Shown: positions 22,613 through 34,381 of the stretch, piece after piece
Layout of the letters: each line of letters opens with the position of its first letter
Position numbering within the stretch: the stretch's first letter is position 1
Origin: Candolleomyces eurysporus
Lineage: Eukaryota > Basidiomycota > Agaricomycetes > Agaricales > Psathyrellaceae
DNA: 64,000 nucleotides
Assembly (NCBI GenBank): GCA_027579435.1
Contig: JANBPK010001202.1
Location: 47,613 to 111,612, forward strand
Direction: 5' to 3'
Made by a program: the position numbers and the translations under genes
Notes under the pieces: model-generated
Databases searched by the model: none
What the model was told of the DNA's origin: nothing
Seen by the model: only the letters and a program-made list of their open reading frames with translations

Positions 22613-24089
22613 TCAAAACTCCATAATATACAGCTCTTCCGTGTGCAAGGAAAAACATATCCGGCCCGTGCATTCTTCGAAACACATCGCATGGCATGTA
22701 TGAGGTTCGAAAGGAAGCCCAACATGAGCAGGCCATAATGGCGCGACCAGCGGTGGCCCCCTGTCACTGGAATTCACCGCAGCCCTCAGGAACTGCCAAT
22801 CGTCCACCTCCCATAATCGCTCCAACCAAACAACTCGCCGGCCCGTTTCGCCGAGGCAGATAAGGTCAATCGTGCTGCCTCTGGTCATCCGAAGTGTGTC
22901 CACGGGCACGATAGTTCCACGGCTATGGCTGGGTTCCAAGGGTATTTGGTAGAGAGAGATGAGATAGTTGCTCAGAGGGTCGGCTTCTGCTGTGTGTCGG
23001 ATCGCAACGGGAAAGGTTTTGGAGCCGTGGACTGTCGGTTCGCAGGATAAATGGTATTCTAGATTAAAGATGGGTATGGCTGTCTCCGTCTCGTACTGAG
23101 ATATGGGCGGAGGCAGCTGGTCCGATTCTGCCATATCGTTTAGATCGTATTGGAAAACGAGCAATTTGCTGCGACTTTCTAGACCTGCTGTTGCCATGAA
23201 GATGAAGTTGTGGTGCAGTTTAAATTGGATGCTGCCCAATATATTTGGGGGTAGATGGATATAGCGACAGCTCCGAGACTTGATGTCGACCAGCAGTAGC
23301 TTGTAACGGATAGCACCTAGGAGTTCAGCAAACCCGACAGCAGCGGTGCCGTCGGAGACCTGGATATCGAAAAAGACGTGGCCAGGTTGAGATAAGGATT
23401 GACTGAATATTTCTTGAAATTCGTGGGGTTCATCGGGGTCGCCGAGGAGAAGGGAGTATAACGTTACCGACCTGCGGTTTTGTTGGATCAACATCAACGA
23501 AACATCGAGTCGCAAGACCTACCCTCGATTACTGACGTCAGTCGTCAGGATCCCTACTACGAGTTCTCCATCGTCAAGGGAGGCGGCGAATCTATTGGCT
23601 TGTGCAACCTCTATTCGTGCGATCCGGGAAGGCGGATTATTTATATGCCAGACTGTCAGATACGTGGCAAGGTTCCCAGATTGTGACAGTCCGACAAGAT
23701 ACGACGACCCGATGAACTGTAATTGGTGCACGATATCGGTGTGTGGGATACGTGTTAGGCGCCTGATTTTGGGTTCTCTATGGCGCCAGTTGTGATCAAT
23801 CCGCAGCGCTCGGACAGCACTCTGCTTCAAAAGGTGTGCTGGATGTGACGTGGAGTCTGCGGATGGCAAAAGGTCCAGAGGGACCTCAAACGAGAGACCG
23901 TGCCAAACGTGGTCGAAGCTCCCTAGGGTGTGCAGGCCACGACATGTCTGCGTGTAGGCCCGAGTCAGGACGAGACCGGCACCGAAGGCTTCAAGCTCTG
24001 ACCTGTTGGATTGCAAGGATGTCCTGTGGCGACAGAAGGGCGAGAATGGCGAATATCACATCGTCGGGGAGGTCCTGGAGGTGGACCAT
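22613..24089 (-). CDS. F-box protein
   Basis: Exons 24089-24003, 23947-23523 and 23471-22613 on the minus strand give 456 aa. The N-terminus is a clear F-box (LQDLPDDVIFAILALLSPQD), and the spliced sequence continues TCRGLHTLGSFDHVWHGL, as usual for fungal F-box proteins. The rest is beta-rich with regularly spaced hydrophobic and Asp/Trp residues and might form a degenerate propeller, but no repeat motif is clear. Expected role: substrate adaptor of an SCF ubiquitin ligase. It is divergent from the gene at 24236, with only 146 bp between start codons. Confidence 0.85.
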
Positions 24090-24235
24090 AGCGGTGGTTC
24101 CCGGTAAACGAGGGGTTATCAGATTGCGATTGACCGGGTACCTGATGTGAAGGGGTGACGGGCTCTGGAGCAAACTGTGCCAAACTTGGCGACCTTATAA
24201 CGTCCCTAATCACAGCTTCTTCTGGTTTCACCACC
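24090..24235. promoter_or_regulatory. Compact bidirectional promoter region
   Basis: Only 146 bp separate the start codons of the minus-strand F-box gene and the plus-strand gene, so the two must share their promoter. No TATA box is evident. Confidence 0.5.
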
Positions 24236-26666
24236 ATGAATTCTACCCTGCGTGAACCCACCGATTACCACTCCTCCTCGGGCATGTCAGAGCTCGACAG
24301 CCTCTCAGACTCGGACTGGCTCGACATCGCCAGCGGCCATGACTCAGACAATGCGTCCCTCAGCGACGAGAGCGAGGGCGAAGGCGAGCCCGTCTCCCAG
24401 CCCTTATCGAGAACGTCCTCCTCTATCAGCCTTGGGAGCTCACGGGGCGAGGTCGAGGCATGGGAAGGCTTCGTAGACGAGCACACCGGTGAGGTGGCCG
24501 CTCGTCTCGCTCCTGGCATGTACCCCATGCCACCCACCGTGGCAGCAGGCGCTGAAAGGATCCCCTTAGGCCTCATCCCCGACATCGTCACCGACCAGGA
24601 TATTGCCGAAGACGAACTCGTCAAAGAGGCCCTGAATCAGAGCCTTATCGGCACGCTCAACGCGTCAAGGACGAGCACGACGTCCAGCAGCAGCAGCGGT
24701 CATTTCGGGAGCAATCAGGCCTCTGTCCGCGATCTTCGCTTATCCTTTCCAGATCCTTTAACCAGTCAGCGTAGTGAGTTGGAGAGATCCTACGAGGAGG
24801 TGTCCGCGGACGACCATGAGGACCCTTCAGCAGACACCACCATTGCAACTGACGCCGCTGTCCCTGCTGACCTGGGATTGACGCCGGCCCCCTTATCGTC
24901 AGATAACCACGAGGTACAGCCCGGAAAGGTGGACTTCGAAATCTACCTCTACGGAGCTTCGACCAAGTACAAGTGGGTGGTCGTCCAGGATTTCTTGCAC
25001 AAAGTCGCAGATGGCTCGGGTCAATTCCTCATCAATACCCTTGACCCTATCAATGAGAAGGATCAGGTCAACGTCCAGACGGCTATTCTCGGCAGGCTCG
25101 AAACCGAATCGAAGCCTTTCTTCAATGTCGTCAGAATCTTCGACCGCACAGAGAGCGATGTCCCTCGTCATGTCACAGTGGTATGTCTCTGCACTTGTCT
25201 CTGTATCACCTGTTCTCATTAATCTGTTCCAGGATCCCGTTGATGCTCCGTCCCTCGGAATTGTCTTCCTCCCGGCCAATCGACTGCCTGTTTTGGGTCA
25301 CCACACGACATACTTTGCTGTCCTCGCCCGGGACGACTTTGCCGATGTCCTTTACAATACCGACAATGCCGCCCGCAATGCTGCCGAGGACGATTGGGAG
25401 CTTCTCAACATCCCTCCTCCCCAAGTACTCAAGCTGAAGACCCCGGCCAACTCGACCATCATCAACCACGAAGACATCAAGTTGCTCAATGCACGCCAAG
25501 TTCATCGTTCTATGCAGAGTATCCTGTATGAAGACGACTACGTTGAGAAAGAATCCGGGCTCAAGGGCCAAATGCAGGTCAATCCTTACAAAGTGTACGT
25601 CCTATCGTTCTTCCCCAACATCCCTGTATACGGCCTAACCCTTTTGCTCAGCCTTACCGTGGTCTCTGTCCTGTTGGGCATCGCGTTGAATGCATCATCC
25701 TTCCGATCTCCAGCGCCTACCCCAACTGTCAACATGGCGACCCCCAACAATAATTGGACAACATTTACCTCACTTCCCAATCACTCCACCAGCGTCATTG
25801 TCCGCGGAACTGGCAAGACTCAGGTTGTCGCCTCGTCGGCCAGGGACACCGCTGTCTCCATTTACAACGCCGGGACCACCGCCCTCTCTGTTACATCTCA
25901 AGCAAAGGCACTCGTCCCCACTGCCCCTCAGATGTCCCCAATTCGCAAGGACACCAAGGCAGCCGTGCTTTCCGACAAGCCAATTACCAAGGAGGTGATC
26001 GTTCCGAGCGCCTCTACTTCCTTGTCCGAGGTTTTGACGACGTCATCTATCCCCACTGTCGCACCTCAGGCTAGTAAGCCCACATCGGAACCGTCGGCCG
26101 CCCAGTCCGAACCCAGCTCTACGGCTGTAGGGCTGAACTTCGTCAATTCCTTATCCGAGGTTTTGGGAGTTACTACGCAGTCTATTGTTAAGGCTGTGAA
26201 CGAAGACGGGGCGGAGCTTATGGAGGGATTGGATGAGCTGATGACGGTTATCCGTACGCAGACGGATGATCTTATCAAGCAGTCCAAGGGGAAGGCGCGT
26301 GCGCTCGGGGATCAGGTTCAGGCGTTTGGTGAGACGATCCAGGCGAGGAATGATAAGGCCCGGAGCCGCGCGAAGGAGTTGAAGAGGAAGGGAGAGGAGT
26401 TGATCATGTCGGCGAGCGAGCATGTTAAGGAGCGCACGAATGTTGCGAAGAAGCGAGCTCGTCGGATTCGGGAGAGTGTGGAGGAGACGGAGGCTTGGAA
26501 GTTGTATCAGCGAGCTCATGATGATTGGTCCTCCCGTTTGGAAGATAAAGAGAATTGGCCGAATAGGAGGTCCGTGAGGAGGAGGAGCTGTTTAAAGGCG
26601 AGGGATGTGCGAAGAGGGAGGAGGGACGATAGGTTTATGGGCTCTTCGATTCCTGGATGTGTCTAA
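24236..26666 (+). CDS. Ser-rich single-TM protein with basic coiled-coil tail (unknown function)
   Basis: ATG at 24236; exon 1 to 25180, intron 25181-25232, exon 2 25233-26666. The first 200 residues are acidic and Ser-rich (ELDSLSDSDWLDIAS). A globular block follows (KVDFEIYLYGASTKYKWVVVQDFLHKV, LGIVFLPANRLPVLGHHTTYFAVLARDDF). One hydrophobic stretch (LLLSLTVVSVLLGIAL) precedes a Ser/Thr-rich region and a highly basic Arg/Lys/Glu coiled coil. A further intron at 25595-25651 (GTACGT, CTAAC branch-like site, CTCAG) is possible. It is 57 nt, so the frame survives either way, but half the hydrophobic region would go. I do not recognise the family. Confidence 0.75.
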
Positions 26667-27365
26667 GGCCCCTTGCTTTCCTTTACATTGTCTGTTGCTT
26701 TCACCACTCATTCGTTAGGTATGTATACATAGTAAACTTAGCTATTTTTTACGATTATTATGATGGATCGCATTTTGTATTATAGTATATGGACTTGGTA
26801 GGTGCCGATGGTGTGGTAGATGGTGTTTAGTCGTATCGTTATCGTTGACAATAGTGAATTAGTGATATCATGGAGTAAGAAGGGGCATTATCTGAGGACG
26901 TTTATCCGGCGCAGTCCTGTCGCGATCGGTCTAGGACGAGTCAGACCAGAGCAAGCCATAGAAAAAAAAAGCTGGGAATAAGTTTCATAGTAGACCGTGA
27001 AACTTGGCATGAATATGAATGAACGTTGCTGCCGCGTTTTTCTTCTGTCAAGCGAACAATCCTTTCTTACTCACTTCACACTGCCTCATCCTCCATCTTC
27101 GATGCTGTCCCCCGGGATGAGACTGACAAATGGATATGGACGAGCGTTCCAAGAAGTCTAAAATGAACAGGCTCACCGGGGATACGACAATAGCCCCCTC
27201 ATTTGTGCCTCATGGCATCGGGGCGAGACTACTGCTTCTTGATATTTATACAATGACGAACGTCTATAGCTTGGATTCGCTTCGACACTCACTCCACCTT
27301 CTTGGAACTTATCTCATCCCATCACTTGCCGGACTCTCTCTCCAAGGCCACTTGCTCGCTCAGAG
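26667..27365. other. Intergenic / promoter of the GH5 gene
   Basis: 3' UTR of the preceding gene, then sequence without a convincing exon. A short upstream frame at 27130 is not supported. Confidence 0.45.
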
Positions 27366-29460
27366 ATGCGCCTTGGATTGGGGAAACTTCCCTCTGCCCT
27401 CGTTGTTTTCATCCATTTCGAAATCCTGTTCTGGTTGAATGCGGTGACAATCAGCACTGTCAACGCTGACCAGTGTCATCTCGTGGCCCATGGAGGCTCG
27501 GATGGCATGCTCAACCCACCCACGAATGGTGGACACAGTATCCCAACTAATGGGAGCCATACCGCAACCGCGACTACAACAGCTTCCACAACAGAGCCCG
27601 GGGACTCGGAAGCGACGTCGACCACGAGTCAAAATGGGGAGGGTTCTTCTACGACTGCCTCACCCACACCTTCACCCACGATACAGCCGTTTGACTATTC
27701 GAATGACAAAATTAGAGGTGTCAATCTGTGAGTGTCAAAACCGTTGATTGGTTGCCGTATAAGCAGAATTTGGACTCATGCAGAATCGTGTTTTGCTAGG
27801 GGAGGATGGCTCGTACTCGAGGTTCGTCCGCATGTGCATGCTGCAGTGCGTTGTTCTGACCGACCAACTGGACCAACTCTTAGCCCTGGATAACGCCCAG
27901 TGTGTTTGAGAGGACAGGGAACACAGATATTGTCGATGAATATACGTTGGGTGAGCTCATGGATCGAGCGGATGCCGAAAGGCTTTTATTAGACCATTGG
28001 GAATCGGTACGTATATCATCGTTCTTTTCCTCCTGGGGTTTCTCATCTCACTTCACCGTTCACCTTTGACGGGGACGCTATGCACATAGTGGATTACGGA
28101 GGACGATTTTATTGCAATCCGTGAAGCTGGTTTGAACCATGTAAGGTCCGTCTATCACGCACCTCACTATTCCGGCCTCTTGGTTGTAGTGTACTGAATC
28201 AATCCCGTTTAGAATACCTCTCGGGTACTGGTCCGTACCCCTCACTTCCGACGATACCTCCGAATCGACCTCACCGGACCCATACATCCCCGGAGCCTGG
28301 ACATACCTCCTCAGGGGCCTCACCTGGGCCCGGAAGCACGGCATTCACACCATCGTTGACATCCACGGGGCTCCATTATCGCAAAACGGGTACGACAACT
28401 CTGGTCAGAGGACCGGCAGCCCACGTTGGGCACTGGACTCTGCTGCCATTGCCCGTACGGTTGACACTGTCCGATACATCGCCGAGAACCTGGGCGGCAT
28501 GATTGACGTCCTGGAATTGCTCAACGAACCTGCTGGTTTTAGAGGCGATGATTGGGCTTCGGCTATTAGACAGTATTGGTTGGATGGGTATGACGCGGTA
28601 CGAGATGCTGCGGGGAGTGAGATCAAGATTATGATCGGAGATGCGTTTCTGGGTGTTAACGTTAGTGCTTTGAATCATTTCCGCATTGCTAACGACCTGG
28701 GCTGAACACGGATCCTATATATAGCGCTGGCAGAACTTCCTGGTTCCACCTAGGGGTCATGACGTTCTCATAGACTTCGTAAGCATATTGCTATTGTCGG
28801 GGCCATCCACAGACTAATCCTTTTCTCGATTATTAGCACGAATACCAGATTTTTAGCGATGGGGAATTGGATCGATCCCAAGACGACCACGTTGAGGTGA
28901 ACACTTCTGCTCACTTTTCGTTCCAGCAGCCGCACACTGAACCTCATTCTAGTTTGCATGCGGATACGTTCAAAGCTTATCTACGTACGCCAGCCAAAAT
29001 CTCTGGACAGTTGTCGGAGAGTGGTCTAATGCCATGACCGACTGTGCGAGATGGCTGAATGGCCGGGGCCGTGGAGCCAGGTGGGATAACACATTTTCAA
29101 GCTCTGGTCGATACCATGGATCGTGTGCAAACTACACCGGTAGCTACGAAAACTTCTCCGATGATTATAGGGAGTTTCTGCGAAGGTACTTCACTCATTT
29201 CTTGTCGTTACTTCAGATATTGATTCGTTCTTGTTTAGATACTTCGAGGTCCAAATTGAGATTGGGGAAAACGTCCAAGGATGGGTGTTTTGGACATGGA
29301 AGGTTGGTTCCATGTTCCCCTTACCCTTTACTTTTGACAGGACTCATCCCTTTACTACCAGGCTGAAGAGGCAGACGAGTGGAGTTACCAACGAGGGCTT
29401 GAAGGGGGCTGGATTCCTCGCGACCCCACAGACCGTCTGTACCCGAACATTTGCTCATAG
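27366..29460 (+). CDS. GH5 exo-beta-1,3-glucanase-like glycoside hydrolase
   Basis: Ten exons (27366-27727, 27800-27821, 27884-28006, 28090-28145, 28213-28660, 28725-28778, 28837-28896, 28953-29185, 29239-29302, 29362-29460) give 506 aa in one frame. The N-terminus has a hydrophobic segment that could be a signal peptide or membrane anchor, then a Ser/Thr linker. The catalytic domain shows RGVNLGGWLVLEPWITPS, the acid/base Glu in LLNEP (about Glu293) and the nucleophile in VVGEWS (about Glu398). This fits the GH5 exo-1,3-beta-glucanase group, acting on cell-wall or extracellular beta-glucan. Exon 2 is a 22-nt micro-exon carrying the GGWLVLE motif. Confidence 0.92.
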
Positions 29461-29570
29461 AACTACTGTAATTTTGCATACTTACCTGTATACCAAGAAA
29501 TTAAATTATTCGGAAGGCATAGAGAAAATTGCTGAGTAATGGGAAACCAAAAAATGGGAGAAAAAGTAGT

Positions 29571-29671
29571 AGCCCACCGCGAGGGTCGAACTCGCAGCCT
29601 TCAGATTTCAAGAGCGCATGTAACCGCCACTCGTAAGAGTCTGACGCTCTATCCGATTGAGCTAGGCGGGC
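29571..29671 (-). tRNA. tRNA-Lys (CUU), intron-containing
   Basis: Read on the minus strand: acceptor arms GCCCGCC/GGTGGGC, D-arm, anticodon stem TCAGA/TCTGA with loop CTCTTAA (anticodon CUU), and a T-arm with TTCGACC loop. A 27-nt intron (29607-29633 on the + strand) sits after position 37, the usual place. Confidence 0.92.
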
Positions 29672-31373
29672 GCTGGGACGACCTCCTCCCGCTGCATTGT
29701 TCGGAAGCTAGTCCCCTTCCTGGAGCTTGGTAAAAANTGGGGGGGTTTTCTTCGACTCACCCGTCGCAGAGCCCCTACCCCGATTGAAAATGTTTTTGTC
29801 GGACGAACCTTGAGCAATTGATTGCTATAGAAGTTTGACGTCGGAGGGAAGTCCCCTCGGCTGGCACAACGGAAATTCTAGACGAAGGCTGCATGCAACA
29901 TCTACCAAAGAGCCTTGAGATTTCATCAGTTACCAAGTCGATCCGTCTTGCTCGCACTGGTCCTCCCATCGGGACGACATCGTACCCACATTACTAGATT
30001 CGGACAACGGGGCGACAAGGATATCGATGTTCATGAACGGCCCTCAGTTGACCCGTCTTTAGCTCTGTCGACCGCGAGCGCAGGTTGTCGAAGCCTTTGT
30101 CTCGTATAGACTGACGCTGTCAGCTCATGTCCTGTACCTAACATCATAGGACAATCTCCTATTCCTCGGGGAGGAGCTTCTCCCGGTCGCAGAGATCTTG
30201 CACCCTCCCGCCGATGAGGCTACCTAAGAGGCCCAGGTGCATCATTCCCCCCACTCCGTGGGTATGCGATAGTCCTGTCGGCGGATCCACTATGTAAATA
30301 GTGCACAAGTCCTCCGAGAAAGGTGTTGTAACGCGAGACCAAGATATCTGCGTTGGAGAAAGGAAGAGGCGGGACGAGCGACTAAAACCGTTCGCGACAT
30401 CTAGATTGTAAGAGGACTGAGGAAGCAGGAGGAGAATTGCAGGGGCCAAATAGGGAGCTTCTTTGAATGCTATGCTGCTTTCGGAAGCACCAAAATGCCT
30501 GAGGTGGATGAACTTTTGGAAGCACGGAACTCCATCGTGGTCGTGCGTTTCATCGCCACAGCATATGGTCTCTGAACGTTAGAAGACGTTGCGTGCACGT
30601 AGAGTCCTTTCTTCAAAGTAATAGTGGCGGCTTCTTCTCGTACGTCGTCGGGAATATTGTAGCCAAATACAAAGCATCTTCGCTCCGTGAAATGCATGGG
30701 ATTCCTTGGGCTGTAAGAACACGAAGGGAGACGAGTCTCTTGTGCTGCTGCTTTGGGGAGTTGCAAGCGTATTCGCATTCCCAGTCATCGAGCTCCATAT
30801 CACATGCTGCCGACATGCTAATCCCTGGAGGCTGTTGAAACTGTGGATAGAAAAGATGCAGATGCGGCAGATTTCAGAACTTGGATGGAAACCTTGTTAG
30901 CACAGCCACATTGATGGCCGGATCCACCTTGCCGACCCCTGGCTGAGAAGACGGGCGTCTCCATTAGTGGTAGGTCTTTTTACGTTCACCATGAACTGGA
31001 AGATACCAGGTCTCCTTTGAGATGCCGTCCCGTTGTCATCCCAACAGCCTTACAAAGCCATTCCCCAAAGCTAGGATTGACCACCTCATTCAACCAGAGT
31101 CCAAGGTGGCACCGTAACAGGTCCTCGTTGGCCCCTGGATAACGAACTACCAGTGCTATTTCCGTCAACCGAGTATTAGCGAGCTCCCTCGGCCAACGTG
31201 CTCTATGAAGGGCTAGATGAGGGTCAGCTGGCATGTCTTCTGATGGAAGAATCATCTATACCTGGGTCTCTACGCTGTATTGGGACTGCCGGACACCTTT
31301 AATTTGCAGTCCCGTGCTCTCGCCACTTGACGCTACTCGAGAAGGTTAAAGGGTACGAAGTCTATAGAGCAGA
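29672..31373. other. 1.7 kb intergenic, no gene seen
   Basis: Only short frames in all phases and one N at 29737. No domain or relic recognised. Confidence 0.45.
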
Positions 31374-31382
31374 TATAAAAGG
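31374..31382 (+). promoter_or_regulatory. TATA box of the monooxygenase gene
   Basis: TATAAAAGG lies 80 bp before the ATG at 31454. An in-frame ATG at 31400 would be only ~26 nt downstream, too close for normal initiation, so the later ATG is preferred. Confidence 0.6.
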
Positions 31383-31453
31383 TCGTCTGCACCGGTCAGA
31401 TGAGAACCCCACTGTTCATTAAGCCATTCAGCAACAGGAAGTCCCACACCGTC

Positions 31454-34065
31454 ATGTCATCCAACCCGGTCCACCCTGCTGAGGCTGGTCTGCCAACGCT
31501 CGAAAAACTCGGTATCCGATCCAAAGCTTCTGTAGACTCCACCGATCCTCTCCCTATCGCACAACAATGGCTCGAGTCCTTCGCCAAATCCACTTCGAAG
31601 CAATCAACTAACATTCCCCATCTCGTCAACGAGCTCTTCCTCCTATCCTCATTCGAGTCTACCATCCTCTTGCCCGACTCGGAGATTGATGCGAAAACTG
31701 GGTTACCCCCTGTACCTAGGACGGGCAACTCGGAGCCTTCAGTGTACTGGAGAGACATGTTAGCTCTGACATGGGATTTCCGCACTTTCGAAGGCTCTTA
31801 CAAGATTCGCAAGTTCCTAGAAGACAGACTGACGCAAGCCAACATCAGGAACGTCAAGTTATCACAGGAAACTCCACCAGTTCTAGCGAGCCCGTTCCCA
31901 GACCTCGTCTGGATCTTACTCCACTTTACGTTTGATACTGACGTCGGTGGGTGTACTGGAGTGGCGCGTCTAGTGCCTGTTGCCAAAACTGGAGAGACGA
32001 AGTGGAGGGCGCATACCGTGTATACGCGTCTGGAGAGTTTGCATGGTGTATCCGAATCGCTTGGACCAGGACGTAAGATCGAACCATACCACGGGCCGTG
32101 GGATCAGGCTCGAGCGGAAGAAGCTGCGTTTAAAGATAGGGAACCAACCGTTATCGTCGTCGGGGCTGGGCAAGGTGGTCTGGGAGTCGCTGCTAACCTC
32201 AAGGTCCTGGGCGTCGATACTTTGGTGGTAGAGAAGTCAGAGAGAATAGGTGATAATTGGAGAAAGAGGTATGAAGCGTTATGCTTACATGACCCTGTTT
32301 GTAAGTTGGTTTTCTCGAATATGGTCCGCATTCGCGGGTGCTGATAAGAACTACAAGGGTACGATCACCTGCCATTCATTCCGTACGTTTCGCCTTGAAG
32401 AGAGAAGAACTATAGTTGATATTATATTTTCACAAGATTCCCGAAGACGTGGCCAGTCTACACTCCAGCTCGGAAGGTAGGCAAGCACCGGTCATGACTG
32501 TAATTCTATAGATCTGACCGAGACGTTTGAATGCAGCTCGGGAACTGGCTTGAGTCCTACGTTGACTCTCTCGAACTCAATGTCTGGACGTCGTCCGAAG
32601 TCACTAAAGTCGTGCGCGACAAGGATCACGATCTCTGGCTAGTGACTGTCACTTCAAAGAGACAGGGCTTGGGCGGAACTCCTGAGGAAAAGACGCGCAC
32701 TTTCCGCGTGAAGCATGTTGTTTTCGCGAATGGGTGGGCTGGAGGGGAGTCGTATATCCCTGAGATTCCTGGAAAGGTGGGTCGCTGTCAGTTCCGGCTC
32801 GGAAATGCTTCTAATTCTCTACCTTTCGAAAGGACAAGTTCCGAGGACAGGTTTTGCATTCATTCCAACATAAGAAAGCAACAGATCACAGTGGCAAGAA
32901 GGTGGTGGTCATTGGTGCATGTACATCAGGTAGAAACCCTCTGTCTCTCTCTTGACTCCTTGACACAGTCTGAACGAATCACGCAGCGTTTGACATTTCT
33001 GTCGACTATGCTGATCATGGAGTTGGTAAGTAGATATCAAACGTCGAAAGAGAGCTGACCGACCAACGGCGTGTTCCAAGATGTAACGATGTTCCAGCGA
33101 AGCCCAACTTTCATAATATCAGCTACCGCACTCCGGGTCTCTCTCGCTGGCCTGTATAGTGAAGATAATCCGTATCCGACAGAGGTAGCGGACAGACTGA
33201 ATATGGCAGGACCACTCCCCTTTGGGGCAGGATTGAGCTACCGCACGAGACCATTGCTGGGAAAAGTAGATGAGTGCGTCCCTCACGCTAGTAGATTTGG
33301 CGATAACTAAAATTGTTTTCCTCAGAAAAGTGATACAAGGCCTTGAGCAGAAAGGTTTTCGCGTAAACACTGGATTCAGAGGCACAGGGCTTACGCTCCA
33401 ATATCTGACAAGGGGAGGTGGATACTACATTGGTCAGTCCTACACCCGTGCCTCTAGGAGAGCGTAACTTGACTGACCTGTTTTGCCGGCTGTAGATGTT
33501 GGCGGAAGTCAATATATCATCGATGGTCGTATCAAGCTCAAGGGGAGCTGCGGCTCGATCAAAGAGTTCACTGAGAAAGGGCTCAGGTTCGACGACGGAA
33601 GTGAGCTGGACGCTGATGTTGTTGTTTTCTGCACTGGGTGAGTTTAAATTTCCAGGATCTTGGCCAAAGCTAATGAGTTGCTGTAGACTCGGAGATGGAA
33701 GGAGTGCCCTCGCTCGCGTTCTCGAGCGAGATGTCATCGAGAAATGTCCCCCGCTCTGGGGTTTGACTAACGAGGGAGAGGTTCGAGGGTGCTACAAAGA
33801 GATTGGCTCCAAGAATCTTTGGAGCATGATGGGTATGTCTGATTCCTATGCTTTCTCTGCTAATCGTGCTAATCGAGCCGTTCGACAGGAAATCTTGCGT
33901 ACTGCCGCATCCATTCCAAACATGTCGCGCTTCGTAAGTTGACGAGTTGTCTCCTTTAGAACCAAAGCAGCTGAACAATTCACAGAAATCAAGGCCATTG
34001 AGAAAGGTATTTTTGGAGCACGGTACTCAGCGCAAACTCAGCGTAGGATATTGAACAAATTGTGA
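31454..34065 (+). CDS. FAD-dependent monooxygenase (flavin monooxygenase-like)
   Basis: Twelve exons: 31454-32300, 32358-32382, 32437-32476, 32537-32776, 32833-32929, 32987-33025, 33081-33273, 33326-33432, 33496-33637, 33687-33832, 33889-33933 and 33986-34065. All junctions keep frame, giving 666 aa. An N-terminal SnoaL-like-sized region of ~230 residues precedes the FAD motif VIVVGAGQGGLGVAA (about 233). It is followed by LCLHDPVWYDHLPFIPFPKTWPVYTPARK-type conserved sequence and a second dinucleotide motif VVVIGACTSAFDI for NADPH. The family oxygenates small lipophilic or nitrogen/sulfur substrates; the substrate is unknown. A TATA box lies upstream. Confidence 0.9.
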
Positions 34066-34381
34066 TGCATTGATGGCTTTTGCACTAGTGCCAAGAATAA
34101 ACAAAGTTGTTTGGCCGCTCTGTTTGGCTCACAATGGTGTTACGTCACACGCCCCTGTCACGTGTCACAGGCGCTTAGCAACAACGCGCACTGTGGCCGA
34201 CTTTCTTTTGTTCGCCACACTTATTGTCTTTTGCAATATATCATCCTTCATAAAATGTCCGTCGAAAGCTACTTCCCTCACCACCTGATCTCTTCCTCTT
34301 CGCCGCTGGCTGGCTTTTCTCGGTTCACCTCACTATCACGACTTGGAAACGACGTCTAGCAGGATTAGACTAACGACGAAC

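Noticed and set aside
24252..26519. Overlapping frames inside the Ser-rich membrane protein gene
   Set aside because: Shadows of the real exons; the conserved globular block is in the annotated frame only.
31400..31453. Upstream in-frame ATG of the monooxygenase
   Set aside because: Only ~26 nt from the TATA box, so it probably precedes or sits at the transcription start.
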